Positions 26,255 through 35,454 of a stretch of DNA of 64,000 nt are shown one piece after another. The notes under the pieces are model-generated. The model had not been told where the DNA came from, did not search any database, and saw nothing but the letters and a program-made list of their open reading frames with translations. Position numbers and translations under genes: made by a program. Within the stretch, counting starts at the first letter, position 1; every line of letters starts with the position of its first letter. This stretch comes from Nostoc calcicola FACHB-3891 (lineage in GTDB: Bacteria > Cyanobacteriota > Cyanobacteriia > Cyanobacteriales > Nostocaceae), in NCBI RefSeq assembly GCF_014697355.1, contig NZ_JACJRQ010000015.1, positions 124,001 through 188,000 of the forward strand, written 5' to 3'.

Positions 26255-27454
26255 TTAAATCTCTGCGTTACTTGGGGTTTGAGAAATCCCATTCACGGCA
26301 ATGCAAACACCAGCTAGGAAAAATGCAAATGCGCCCGCAGCTGCCCCTACAAAAGGTGTTATGGTTTGCGGTTGGGGAAATATGACGCCAAACAAACTCA
26401 TGGCCGCAGCAAACCCACCAAAATACGTGCCAATTCCTAATCCGGCCCATCTTTGGGGTACTAGTCCTAAAGCAAAAGGAACTGCCCCGTTAACAATTAA
26501 ACTAAAGCCAGCAACGATTAGCAGAATTATGGGAATTTGTGCGCCCACAAATACCATGAGCAGTAATGAAGGAATGGTTACACAAATACCACAAAGCATT
26601 GCTTGACGATTGCCAATTTTGACGGCGAAGATTCCAGCTGGTATGTTGGCGATCGCCATTGCGATTCCAATCCACAGCATTTGCATATCAATATTATCAG
26701 TATTAAGTTGGGCTTTGAGGACTTTGCCCAAGACATCCATCAAAAATCGGATACCCCACGCTACACTAAAACCAGTTCCTAAAATCAAAGCAAATTTTTG
26801 TAAAGGAAACTCTACTATCTGTGCATTGTGTCTATCGACTGGTGTTTCTGGGGGATTAACTAACCGCAACATAGCCACAGCCCCCAACAACACAAAAGAA
26901 CCAATAGCAAAGGTCAAAACTGGCCCTAAACTGAGAATATACTTATTGGCGATCGCTCTAAAAGCACCAATAAATCCTCCTACCAAAGTGACAGCACTGG
27001 CAGCCAATGGTAATTCGGCTGGTGTAGAATACATTCCCAACAGGCAGATAGCTGGAGAGCGAAATATTGTCATTGCTAATGCCCAGGCTACCAGAGTTAT
27101 TGGCAAGAGCGATCGCAATACCATAGTAGGCGGGATAAAACTGACAACACATGGTATGGCGATAAACAAAGCTGACGCCAGAATCACACCTACTGAAATG
27201 AAAGCAAATCGAGTCCCTACCCAGCGCCTAGTTTGATCCGAAAGTCCCCCCATCAATGGTTCCAATACTACACCCAAGGCATTTTCTACCACTAATAAAC
27301 CAACAGCCAATGAGGCAGGAAAACCAAACTGAGTCAAAAGTTGCGGCAAGTATGCATTATAAATTAACCAGGTCAGGGTAATTGCCCCCTGCACCGCTGC
27401 CAAGACCCAAACTTGCACCCATAAGATATTAAAAGAAGATTTTGAGGTAGTCAT
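26255..27454 (-). CDS. MFS transporter
   Basis: A 399-residue integral membrane protein with about 12 hydrophobic segments. The signature-like loop after helix 2 reads GGLSDQTRRWVGTR, the classic MFS A-motif region (G..D..GRR). The N-terminus (WVLAAVQGAITLTWLIYNAYL) resembles the SLC45/sucrose-type and other proton-linked branches. The substrate cannot be inferred from context: its neighbours are ftsH (convergent) and moeB (same strand, separated by heptamer repeats). Confidence 0.85.
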   Translation of the reverse strand: MTTSKSSFNILWVQVWVLAAVQGAITLTWLIYNAYLPQLLTQFGFPASLAVGLLVVENALGVVLEPLMGGLSDQTRRWVGTRFAFISVGVILASALFIAIPCVVSFIPPTMVLRSLLPITLVAWALAMTIFRSPAICLLGMYSTPAELPLAASAVTLVGGFIGAFRAIANKYILSLGPVLTFAIGSFVLLGAVAMLRLVNPPETPVDRHNAQIVEFPLQKFALILGTGFSVAWGIRFLMDVLGKVLKAQLNTDNIDMQMLWIGIAMAIANIPAGIFAVKIGNRQAMLCGICVTIPSLLLMVFVGAQIPIILLIVAGFSLIVNGAVPFALGLVPQRWAGLGIGTYFGGFAAAMSLFGVIFPQPQTITPFVGAAAGAFAFFLAGVCIAVNGISQTPSNAEI

Positions 27455-27497
27455 AAGAAGACGCGGGGAAGGGGGGACGCGGGGACGCGGGGGGTGG

Positions 27498-27618
27498 GGA
27501 GTTAGGAGTTAGGAGTTAGGAGTTAGGAGTTAGGAGTTAGGAGTTAGGAGTTAGGAGTTAGGAGTTATTCTCCCTCATCTCCCTCATCCCCCTCATCCCC
27601 CTCATCTCCCTCATCTCC
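27498..27618. repeat. Two heptamer arrays: GGAGTTA x10 and CCCTCAT-type
   Basis: Ten exact copies of GGAGTTA span 27498-27567. They are followed at 27568-27618 by CTCCCTCAT/CCCCCTCAT units with 6-9 bp spacing. Both lie between the moeB stop and the MFS start. Confidence 0.9.
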
Positions 27619-27619
27619 T

Positions 27620-28795
27620 TTAATACTCCGGAACTGAGGGATCAATTTCCCGACTCCAGGCGGTAATTCCACCTTTGACGTTCGTCCCGACGATCCCGGC
27701 TTCTTTGAGGATACCGAGGGCTTTTGCCGATCGCCCGCCCATCTTACAATGAGCAATTAGGTGGTGACCGTTTAATATTTCCTTCACTTTGGCAACACCA
27801 TCACCGTTTTCAATTTCTGGTAAGGGCACCAAAACTGAACCAGGAATCTTAGCAATCTCGTATTCATTGGGGTTGCGGACATCTAGTAGTACAAAATCCT
27901 TCGCACCACTATCTAGCAATTCCTTCAAATCGTTAACGGTCATTTCTTGAATTTCCATCTGCTGTTTTGCCTCCTCTGCCTTAGCTTGTGGAATTCCACA
28001 GAATTGTTCGTAGTCTATCAGCTTTTCAATCACTGGACGAATGGGGTTAGGACGCAGTTTCAACTCCCGGAATTTCATGTCTAAGGCGTTGTATAGCAGT
28101 AACCGTCCGCTCAAGGTATTACCTTGTCCGATAATAATTTTGACAGTTTCTGTTGCTTGGATGACACCAATAATTCCTGGCAAAATTCCCAACACGCCAC
28201 CTTCTGCACAAGAGGGAACCATTCCTGGTGGTGGTGGTTCTGGGTAAAGATCGCGATAATTCGGCCCACCTTCGTAGTTAAATACGGTGGCTTGTCCTTC
28301 AAAGCGGAAAATGGAACCGTAGACGTTGGGTTTGTTTAGCAAGACGCAAGCATCATTAACTAGATACCTGGTGGGGAAGTTATCTGTGCCATCCACCACG
28401 ATATCGTAAGGTTCAAAAATTTCCAGGGCATTTTCGGAACTCAGACGAGTTTCGTAGAGATCCACCTGACAATAGGGGTTAATCTCATGAATGCGGTTTT
28501 TTGCGGATTCAATCTTGGGTTTACCCACCCAGGATGTACCGTGGATTACTTGACGTTGCAAATTGGAAGTATCGACAATATCGAAATCAACAATTCCAAT
28601 GCGTCCAATACCCGCCGCCGCCAGATATAAAAGTAGTGGCGAACCTAGTCCACCTGTACCGATACAAAGTACACTAGCAGCTTTTAGGCGTTTCTGTCCT
28701 TCGAGTCCCACTTCCGGCAAAATCAGATGTCGGGAGTAGCGTTCGTAATCGTCTTTGGTCAACTGGATTTCATCCGGATTCGGATTTAAAGACAT
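27620..28795 (-). CDS. moeB: MoeB-like adenylyltransferase with rhodanese domain
   Basis: 391 residues from ATG 28795 (MSLNPNPDEIQLT); the frame also opens at TTG 28807. The ThiF/MoeB/E1-like domain has the nucleotide loop GTGGLGSPLLLYLAAAG, the zinc-site and catalytic region (VPSCAEGGVLG), and RYSRHLILPEVG at the front. The rhodanese domain (about 290-391) carries the active-site loop CKMGGRS. Such proteins adenylate the C-terminal Gly-Gly of sulfur carriers (MoaD, ThiS or others) and pass on sulfur from the rhodanese cysteine. The JAMM peptidase seven genes away could act on the same type of carrier, but nothing here links them. Confidence 0.93.
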   Translation of the reverse strand: MSLNPNPDEIQLTKDDYERYSRHLILPEVGLEGQKRLKAASVLCIGTGGLGSPLLLYLAAAGIGRIGIVDFDIVDTSNLQRQVIHGTSWVGKPKIESAKNRIHEINPYCQVDLYETRLSSENALEIFEPYDIVVDGTDNFPTRYLVNDACVLLNKPNVYGSIFRFEGQATVFNYEGGPNYRDLYPEPPPPGMVPSCAEGGVLGILPGIIGVIQATETVKIIIGQGNTLSGRLLLYNALDMKFRELKLRPNPIRPVIEKLIDYEQFCGIPQAKAEEAKQQMEIQEMTVNDLKELLDSGAKDFVLLDVRNPNEYEIAKIPGSVLVPLPEIENGDGVAKVKEILNGHHLIAHCKMGGRSAKALGILKEAGIVGTNVKGGITAWSREIDPSVPEY

Positions 28796-28807
28796 GCGGT
28801 GTACCAA

Positions 28808-29329
28808 TAGTTTTAAGGTTTAGTCTAGTAATTCTAGTACTAAAATATTAATTTAGCGCTTACAAGTAAATTCATGTACTTCTTTTAGCTATTCGCAATC
28901 TAATGGCGATCGCTTACAGAGGCACTTAGGTATCCGCGCAGTCAAACACAGCCTTGCACAAGCAAGCGAGGTATTCATCCCAAATCTTGCAGTGTGCTAG
29001 TTGTGTTTGTTACACCCCACAAAATCAGGATGCTTAAAAGAAAACTAATGTATTGAATAATTTATAGGCAATAGTACTGTACTCAAATGTGATGCAGAAA
29101 CAGCTCGATATGATGGTCAAAAGAGGCAGGGGAGCAGTTCTTGCTGGGAGCAAGGGGAAAACACCAGACAGAAGCTCAGACTCCGCCAAGCGTAAGAACG
29201 CACTAGTTGGGCGGGGCTTCGTACCCATGCTCCGCAATGCTACTTTGAGAAGCTTGAAAACCTGGAAACAGTTATCTGGTAATTTAATGAAAGTTATGAA
29301 AAATGGCTGCACAAAATTAATACTAATCA
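28808..29329. other. Intergenic region, no gene supported
   Basis: About 520 bp between the divergent moeB and phosphatase-like genes. An 88-codon plus-strand frame (29089-29355) and an opposing 98-codon frame overlap here, but neither has family features or a ribosome-binding site. No stem-loop was recognised. Confidence 0.45.
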
Positions 29330-29662
29330 ATGAAAAAGCTTTTATTTCTTTGTAGCCAAAATAGATTGCGAAGTCCTACCGCCGAAGCTGTATTTTCTGA
29401 ATATGAAGGGTTTGAAACAGACTCAGCAGGCTTAGATCGCTATGCCGAAGTACCAGTTTCAATAGAAGCTCTTGTCTGGGCTGATATTATCTTTGTGATG
29501 GAGAAATCGCATAAAACCAAGTTATCGAAAAATTTTCAGCCCTTTCTTAAAGATAAAAAAATTATATGTTTAGATATACCAGATGAATATGAGTATATGG
29601 AACCAGCTTTAATTGAGTTGTTAAAACAGAAGGTGCTACCTTTGTTAAAAATAAAACAATGA
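29330..29662 (+). CDS. Predicted low-molecular-weight-type tyrosine phosphatase
   Basis: A 110-residue protein with the P-loop CSQNRLRS (Cys-X5-Arg-Ser) at residues 8-15 and an Asp-containing segment LDIPDEYEYM near residue 82. This pattern fits the small predicted protein tyrosine phosphatases related to COG4551. It is shorter than classical LMW-PTPs. The substrate is unknown, and neighbours give no clue. Confidence 0.8.
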   Translation: MKKLLFLCSQNRLRSPTAEAVFSEYEGFETDSAGLDRYAEVPVSIEALVWADIIFVMEKSHKTKLSKNFQPFLKDKKIICLDIPDEYEYMEPALIELLKQKVLPLLKIKQ

Positions 29663-29824
29663 ACTTTTTGCCAGCGCTTAATTTTCAGGTTTATTTTAAC
29701 ACCCTAAAATTAAAAACTACCAGTTATCAGGTACCAATGTTTACTGATAACTGTTGATTATTTACGGTTTTTATCTGGTCATCTCTAATTTTTATTTAAA
29801 TAGAAGCATGGCATTGCTATGTTT

Positions 29825-30301
29825 TTACCTCATCTCAGGAGTTTGTTGCAGGATTAATAAAGTGTTGTAAACCTCCTTTTTTAAATTAGTGTTATTTTGT
29901 AGTTCTATAGTAATTTTATTGAAGCGATCGATACTCAGACCATTATCTTCGACAATTTTTTGAGAGCGAGTGCAATAATTCACTGCGATATCTTGAGCTT
30001 TCCGAGGAAGACCATTTATGCTGTTAGAATCATTACAAACTATCTTGGGAATTTCTCCACTGCCAATAAGTTTTTTAATTTCTTCAAACGCGTTTTGACG
30101 CGCTGGTTCCATTGCTAGCACGGCTTGAGCATAGCTTTTGATTTCAGTATTGTTAACTGGTGGAGTTTGACCATAAGCTTTTGAACTTGATGAAAAACCG
30201 TTAGAAATCAAACCCACAGTGGCTACAACACCAAAAAAGAATGATTGGGAAAGGATTCGCTTTCGGTTCGATTGAGAAAAGAAATAAGAAATTTTCTTCA
30301 T
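29825..30301 (-). CDS. Secreted DUF4168-like protein
   Basis: 158 residues with a signal peptide (basic start, core SFFFGVVATVGLISNGF, likely cleaved after KAYG). The mature part has YAQAVLAMEPARQNAFEEIK and ends FNKITIELQNNTNLKKEVYN, fitting the DUF4168 pattern of a helical domain repeated around a short linker. Two Cys (IVCNDS, NYCTRS) could form a disulfide. It acts in the periplasm or outside; function unknown. Confidence 0.75.
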   Translation of the reverse strand: MKKISYFFSQSNRKRILSQSFFFGVVATVGLISNGFSSSSKAYGQTPPVNNTEIKSYAQAVLAMEPARQNAFEEIKKLIGSGEIPKIVCNDSNSINGLPRKAQDIAVNYCTRSQKIVEDNGLSIDRFNKITIELQNNTNLKKEVYNTLLILQQTPEMR

Positions 30302-30518
30302 ATGTTGTGTGGTACAGAACTACATCAGGGATTTTATAAGGACTTTGAATTATTTTTGGAGGAAGAAGTTCCAGGAACTGCTTAATATATAGTAATCCGT
30401 TTTGATTTTTGAATTTTTTTGTGTAGATAGGGAGTAGGGAGTAGGGAATCAGCCTTTTCAAGTTGAGGGCGAGTTTTTTGAGGCAATCAAATAGGAGTCC
30501 TCTATCAAGCTTTTATAT

Positions 30519-31514
30519 TTATTGTGAACTTACTCGACATATTTGACACAGTTCGATGACTTTAGTTTGGAGTGTTGACATTTCTGATGCTCCTTGTTTA
30601 AGACTTACTTCTAACTCTAGTAGTTGGGGTAAGCAAGAAATTAACTGGTGTACAGAAAGGAGCTTAATTTCTTGCTGCAAGAAGTAGATGCGTTTGGGGT
30701 TACCGATATCAGCAGCAATAGCGATCGCTTGTTGATTTCGCTCACCACTTTCCATCATAATCTTTACCCATAGCCAGGTGCGAAATTGTCCAATTAATGT
30801 AGCCACTATCCGTAATCCCGGCTCAGAAGCATTGATGAGATCGGCTAAGGTAATCAAAGCTTTGGTGGTGTCTCCTGTTCTAATTGCTGCTGCTAATTGT
30901 AAACTATTTTGGGTAGTATTTCTTACTAACTTTCTAACGATATCTACGTCTAAAGGTTTATTGCTACCTTGGGCATATAGGTGTAATTTTTCCATCTCAT
31001 TGTAGAGAAGACGTGTATCATTTCCTACAGATTCAGCCAGTAACTCGGCAGTTTTCGGAGTCAGTTTCACGCCAAGAGTTTGAGCTGCTTGGTTAACAGA
31101 TTGCACCAGCAATTCTGTTTTCCAAGGGGGAATCAGTGGAAATTCTCGGAACTCGGTAGCAAATTGTTTTAATAGTTTCGTAGACTTGAGGCGTTCATCC
31201 GGTTTGTTACGGCTGGTGAGTAATAAAAAAGAGTTTTCGGGAATCACTGGTAGCGATCGCCCTAATTCTGCCAACACATTCTCTGGACAGTGCTGGCAAA
31301 CAGTAGTATTAATCAGCCATACCAAACGCCCACCAGCGCCAAAAGTTGGCGTCATCACCTGATTTAACGCCTCAATTGCAGCATCAGCTCGATCTGGTGG
31401 GAATGAAGTGTAGTTAAAACTAATCCATTGGGGATCGAGGACGCGATCGCGCAGCATAGCGATCGCTTTTTCCATAGCAAAATCATCCTCACCCCAGTAA
31501 ACGTAGATTGGCAT
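30519..31514 (-). CDS. holA: DNA polymerase III subunit delta
   Basis: 331 residues matching HolA. The N-terminal domain begins MPIYVYWGEDDFAMEKAI. The middle helical part includes LLAESVGNDTRLLYNEMEKL. The C-terminal collar domain runs from NSLQLAAAIRTGDTTKAL to the end. It loads the sliding clamp as part of the clamp-loader complex. The ATPase motifs are absent, as expected for delta. Heptamer repeats lie immediately upstream (31530-31700). Confidence 0.92.
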   Translation of the reverse strand: MPIYVYWGEDDFAMEKAIAMLRDRVLDPQWISFNYTSFPPDRADAAIEALNQVMTPTFGAGGRLVWLINTTVCQHCPENVLAELGRSLPVIPENSFLLLTSRNKPDERLKSTKLLKQFATEFREFPLIPPWKTELLVQSVNQAAQTLGVKLTPKTAELLAESVGNDTRLLYNEMEKLHLYAQGSNKPLDVDIVRKLVRNTTQNSLQLAAAIRTGDTTKALITLADLINASEPGLRIVATLIGQFRTWLWVKIMMESGERNQQAIAIAADIGNPKRIYFLQQEIKLLSVHQLISCLPQLLELEVSLKQGASEMSTLQTKVIELCQICRVSSQ

Positions 31515-31529
31515 AGACTAACCTCTGAA

Positions 31530-31700
31530 GAAACACGGGGAGTGGGGAATGGGAGATGAGGGAGATGAGGAAGATGAGGGAGTGTGGGGAGTGTGGGGGG
31601 ATGGGGGAGTGTGGGGAGAAAGAGAATTTATATTTACCACACCTCCCACACCTCTTCCCCATGCCCAATGCCCAATACCCCATACCCTATTCCCCACTCC
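31530..31700. repeat. G-rich heptamer-like repeats (GGGAGAT, GGGAGTGT)
   Basis: Runs of GAGGGAGATGA and GGGGAGTGTG followed by a C-rich complement (CCACACCTCCC..) occupy the gap upstream of holA. The same units appear in frame inside the exporter fusion (9235-9297) and between the kinase and regulator genes (47225-47280). Confidence 0.75.
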
Positions 31701-31822
31701 CTACTCCCCACTTCCTCATCCCTCGATCATCACACCAAAAAACTAAATACTTTTGAAATCATTCTCTTAATCCGGAAAATTTTCCCTAAAATCTATCAAG
31801 TGAGAGCGTGAGGCTATGAAGA

Positions 31823-32611
31823 TTGGACGACAACTATCAAACTTACTTGAATCGGTTAGCACGGCTGACGTTGCCAGAAGCCTACAAATCCCAAGCCCAG
31901 CATATCCAGGAATCCTCTAAATTCCAGGCAATTTCTGGGGTGAGACAAGCAGCGTCCTTTCCTGGCTATACGTTAATTACGCCGCCTGCTGAAGAAGAAT
32001 CGAAAAACTCTGCTTTCTATGAACAATTACAGACTTACCAACAGGGACTTTTGGACTTACCTGTAAGCCGTGATTTGATTGTGCCTGTACCTCCTGGTAG
32101 CTTTCATCTGACTTTAGCTGATTTAATTTGGGACAGTGCTTTCCTTGACGCCTGCCAAAAAAATCCCAAATTTGATCGAGAGTTACACTCTTGTTTAGGC
32201 GGAATATTTCAGCAATATCAACAATTGATGACAAACAGGAATCATCCTATTCAATGGCAAATGCTGGGATTAATACTGATGCCAAGAGCTGTAGCAGTTT
32301 GTTTAGTACCTCAAGATGAACGCTGCTATGACGAAATTATTCAATTTCGCCGAACAATTTATCAAAACCCGAAATTAATTGCTTTGGGTATTGAGCAGCA
32401 CTATCACTTTACAGCGCATATTACATTAGCCTATTTTGGGGAAATTCCATCTGACTTAGACCGCACAAACTTCAGCACGATGCTTTCTGAATTGAATCAA
32501 CAATTGTTGTTAAATTTGCCAGAATTTTTGGTCGATCGCGTTGAATTGCGGAAGTTTGACGACATGACGCGCTACTATCGTGAAGCAGATTGGCCGGTTT
32601 TAGAATTTTGA
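31823..32611 (+). CDS. DUF1868-like 2H phosphoesterase family protein
   Basis: 262 residues. Two HxTL-type motifs, FHLTLADL (about residue 92) and AHITLAYF (about residue 200), mark the 2H phosphoesterase fold, whose members hydrolyse 2',3'-cyclic nucleotides or related ends. The start appears to be TTG 31823 with GTGAGG 9 bases upstream; no in-frame ATG fits. It stands between heptamer repeats and a candidate terminator hairpin. Confidence 0.8.
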   Translation: MDDNYQTYLNRLARLTLPEAYKSQAQHIQESSKFQAISGVRQAASFPGYTLITPPAEEESKNSAFYEQLQTYQQGLLDLPVSRDLIVPVPPGSFHLTLADLIWDSAFLDACQKNPKFDRELHSCLGGIFQQYQQLMTNRNHPIQWQMLGLILMPRAVAVCLVPQDERCYDEIIQFRRTIYQNPKLIALGIEQHYHFTAHITLAYFGEIPSDLDRTNFSTMLSELNQQLLLNLPEFLVDRVELRKFDDMTRYYREADWPVLEF

Positions 32612-32724
32612 CCCCAGACAAGTATTTTTCAACAAATAAACTTGTCTTGAAAATAGGGTATCGGGCATCGGACATTGGGTATTGCAAGAAAGATTTTCAT
32701 CTTTCATTGTAAATTTTTTGGTAG

Positions 32725-32752
32725 GGTGCGTTATGCCAAAAGCTAACGCACC
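32725..32752 (+). terminator. Candidate terminator hairpin
   Basis: GGTGCGTTA (32725-32733) and TAACGCACC (32744-32752) are perfect arms around a 10-base loop, followed by GCTTTATTT. It lies 113 bp after the 2H phosphoesterase-like gene. Similar GTGCGTTA hairpins are common dispersed repeats, so terminator function is uncertain. Confidence 0.45.
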
Positions 32753-32759
32753 GCTTTAT

Positions 32760-32894
32760 TTAAGTAAGTCGGCGTAAATAATTATTGTTGGAGTAACGCA
32801 GGGGGCAGTTCTTGCTCAAAGCTTGGGGAGAAAGAGTTTGAGCCTTATTTACTTTTGTTCACACAGTTTGGTTTTATTGCACCGACTTACTTAA
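32760..32894. mobile_element. MITE-like element with TTAAGTAAGTCGG ends
   Basis: TTAAGTAAGTCGG (32760-32772) and its exact reverse complement CCGACTTACTTAA (32882-32894) bound a 135-bp non-coding element. Homology continues a few bases inward (GCGTAA versus TGCAAT). No coding capacity. Confidence 0.6.
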
Positions 32895-32986
32895 CTTCTA
32901 TAGCAGTCTGCTTTAATTTGGAGAACTTATTTGTGTGGTATGCTTCGCGCAGTACAAGGGCGTAACTTTCAAAATAACTGCTCATT

Positions 32987-34081
32987 TCACGCCGATTTAG
33001 ACTGTCGAATGGGAATTTGAATCACAAATTCTGCTCCGGCTCCGGGTGCTGAATGGCACTCTAATTTTCCACCGTGCATTTCTATAATAATTCGGTAACT
33101 AATTGATAAGCCTAAGCCTGTTCCTTTACCAACAACTTTAGTTGTAAAAAACGGATCGAATAATTTTGCTTGAACTTTTTCATCCATTCCTAAACCGTTA
33201 TCAGCAATACGAACTTCTACCCAGTTATTATGAATGAGACTTGTAGTAATGTGAATTTGCGGTCTATTAGGGGTTAATTCTATTTTATTATTAACCCCTG
33301 ACAATTGAGTACTTAGTAATGAATCTTCTAAAGTATCAATTGCATTGGCTAAAATATTCATAAATACCTGATTCATGTGTCCAGCATAACATTCAATTAA
33401 TGGTAAATTTCCATAGTTTTTAATTATTTGAATGCCTTGTGGATTATTTGGAGATTTTTTAATCCGGTTGTTTAAAATAATCAGTGTACTATCAATTCCT
33501 TCGTGAATATTTACTGCTTTAAACTCTGCTTCATCTAAGCGAGAAAATGTACGAAGTGACTTGACAATCTCAGTAATTCGCTCTGCTCCTATACTCATAG
33601 ACTGAAATAGGTTTGTTGAATCTTGCTTAATAAATTCGAGTTCGATTACTTCAATTTCTCGTTTAATTGCAGATACTGGTTCAGGATAATGGCACTGATA
33701 AAGTTCTACTAACCTTAGTAAGTCTTGAAAATATTCATAAGCATAATTTAAATTTCCATAGATAAAGCTAACTGGATTATTAATTTCATGAGCAATTCCA
33801 GCTACCATAACTCCAAGAGCAGACATTTTTTCAGATTCTACCAGTTTCATCTGCAAAGCTTGGAGATTTGTTAATGCAGCTTCTAGTTCATTACCCCGTT
33901 TTTCTAGGGCAATTTGCGATTCTTCTAATCCTCGAATCACACTTTTGAGAACTGATTCCCTGAGTTCACTGGCGTTCTCAAGTTGTTGCCGATCTGCTTC
34001 AGAACGGTCGAGTTTTTTTTGGAGAATCCGAATATTTTTTTCTAATAGTTTTAGCCTGTTCTCGTAGTCTGTAGGTTCCAT
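32987..34081 (-). CDS. Soluble sensor histidine kinase, partner of FIST protein
   Basis: 364 residues with no membrane segment. Two coiled-coil stretches (residues 5-85) lead to the H box AGIAHEINNP (His98). The N box NQVFMNILANAID, G1 IADNGLGM, F box PFFTTK and G2 GKGTGLGLS follow. The gene starts 6 bp after the FIST gene stop, so the two are co-transcribed. In known systems a FIST protein feeds a ligand signal to a kinase of this type. No response regulator is adjacent. Confidence 0.92.
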   Translation of the reverse strand: MEPTDYENRLKLLEKNIRILQKKLDRSEADRQQLENASELRESVLKSVIRGLEESQIALEKRGNELEAALTNLQALQMKLVESEKMSALGVMVAGIAHEINNPVSFIYGNLNYAYEYFQDLLRLVELYQCHYPEPVSAIKREIEVIELEFIKQDSTNLFQSMSIGAERITEIVKSLRTFSRLDEAEFKAVNIHEGIDSTLIILNNRIKKSPNNPQGIQIIKNYGNLPLIECYAGHMNQVFMNILANAIDTLEDSLLSTQLSGVNNKIELTPNRPQIHITTSLIHNNWVEVRIADNGLGMDEKVQAKLFDPFFTTKVVGKGTGLGLSISYRIIIEMHGGKLECHSAPGAGAEFVIQIPIRQSKSA

Positions 34082-34087
34082 AAATCT

Positions 34088-35254
34088 CTACTTGCTTCCC
34101 AGAAGTAGAGTGACAAAAGTTTCTTGGTGATAGTAAGTCGAACCCTGATGTTCTAATGGTGCAAATTCACCATAGGTATAAAATCCACAAACAGGTACTT
34201 CTTCGGAGAGTAAATTTTTGATCAATTGATACTCTTCCTTTGCCCTTGTACCTAAAAGCCAACGGCGACAGCAACAAGAAAATAACAAAATGGCTTCTGG
34301 TTGTGTTCTGGGATAATTTTCTAAAGCATTTTTCAATGAAACTTCAGCTGCGGCAATAACTTCATCCCGGCTGATATCTGTAACTTGAACTGTGGCTTGC
34401 TCTGGAACATTTCCTAGAAAATTTATGGTACCAGTTTCAATATTGTAAGTATTAGGTACTCGCATGTAATAGCGATCGCTATCTCTTTCATACACCGCTA
34501 AGGGATTCTCCGCAGTTGGCGGGCGATCGCCCAAATACCGGGCATAAAATTCCAATGCTGATTTACCATCAATCTCATAAAGGACGGTTCCCTCAGACTT
34601 AGTAATAATGCTTTTGTGCCCAATTGGTTGCCAACCACAGGCAATTCCATAGGAAAATTGAATATCTCCCGAAAAAATCAGAACTGGTAGGGAATCTGTC
34701 AGCACTTCGCTACCGAAAAATTGGTACGTTTTTTTAAATCTAAACTGATCTCCAGCAGTACCACCCAAAATAGGGATCTGGGAACCCAATGCTAGTTTTA
34801 ATCCCTTAAGAATTAACTCTCCATTAGTAGTGGAACCATCTGTTATGTAGCTAGCAGGTATAGAAATGCATAATTTTGCCGCATTAGTGCTTTTGTCCAT
34901 TGCTTGTTGCACTGCTTGATGAGCAGCCGTCAAAGGATCATCCTTTGCTCCATACCCCACACCAGCGCGGATTTCTATACTGTCAGAGCAAAATAGCATC
35001 AGCGTCAAAGAATCTTGTTGAAACCCTAATCTTGAAGAGATTTCACCATCTGTAGTGCAACCAATTAAATCAATTTCAGGAAACACTAGGTTAATTTCTT
35101 TCAGAATCAGAGCATGATCGAAATCAATAGCTGCAAATAAAATACCCGCCTGAGGTATGACACCTGCTAAATCTTGAGAACATTGCTGTAAAACTTCTAT
35201 AATTGCATCTTGAGACTCTGGATCTTCGCTGTGACCAACAACAACCTTAAGCAT
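34088..35254 (-). CDS. FIST domain sensory protein
   Basis: 388 residues covering FIST_N (about 25-215; GCTTDGEISSRLGFQQDSL, later GGTAGDQFRFKKTYQFFG) and FIST_C (about 215-380; SALEFYARYLGD, later VCGFYTYGEFAPLEHQG). FIST is a proposed small-ligand, perhaps amino-acid, sensing domain linked to signal transduction. Cys-rich SCCCRRW near residue 330 is a notable local feature. It is the first gene of an operon with the histidine kinase; AGGA precedes the ATG. Confidence 0.92.
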   Translation of the reverse strand: MLKVVVGHSEDPESQDAIIEVLQQCSQDLAGVIPQAGILFAAIDFDHALILKEINLVFPEIDLIGCTTDGEISSRLGFQQDSLTLMLFCSDSIEIRAGVGYGAKDDPLTAAHQAVQQAMDKSTNAAKLCISIPASYITDGSTTNGELILKGLKLALGSQIPILGGTAGDQFRFKKTYQFFGSEVLTDSLPVLIFSGDIQFSYGIACGWQPIGHKSIITKSEGTVLYEIDGKSALEFYARYLGDRPPTAENPLAVYERDSDRYYMRVPNTYNIETGTINFLGNVPEQATVQVTDISRDEVIAAAEVSLKNALENYPRTQPEAILLFSCCCRRWLLGTRAKEEYQLIKNLLSEEVPVCGFYTYGEFAPLEHQGSTYYHQETFVTLLLGSK

Positions 35255-35454
35255 TTTTATATTCCTATTCTGAGTTAAGTTTGCCCACTTAACAGTTGCA
35301 AATCACATAAAACAGATGCCTAAATTAGCTGCGGCGATCGCACTGGGCCATGCGATACTGTTTTAGAACAACAATCCCTTCTCAATTTCTTAAATCCAGG
35401 CTAAACATCGCACTTTTGAGAAAGATCCTTTACTCTATCAAATAGAAGGCTGGG

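Noticed and set aside
26610..27236. 208-residue plus-strand frame inside the MFS gene
   Set aside because: Antisense shadow of a transporter with hydrophobic codon bias; no start signal or family features, whereas the minus-strand product has a clear MFS motif.
27498..27567. CRISPR-like or telomere-like repeat
   Set aside because: Ten contiguous 7-bp units without spacers; a plain cyanobacterial STRR.
29089..29355. 88-residue plus-strand ORF overlapping the phosphatase start
   Set aside because: No ribosome-binding site or family resemblance, and an equally long frame exists on the opposite strand; probably chance.
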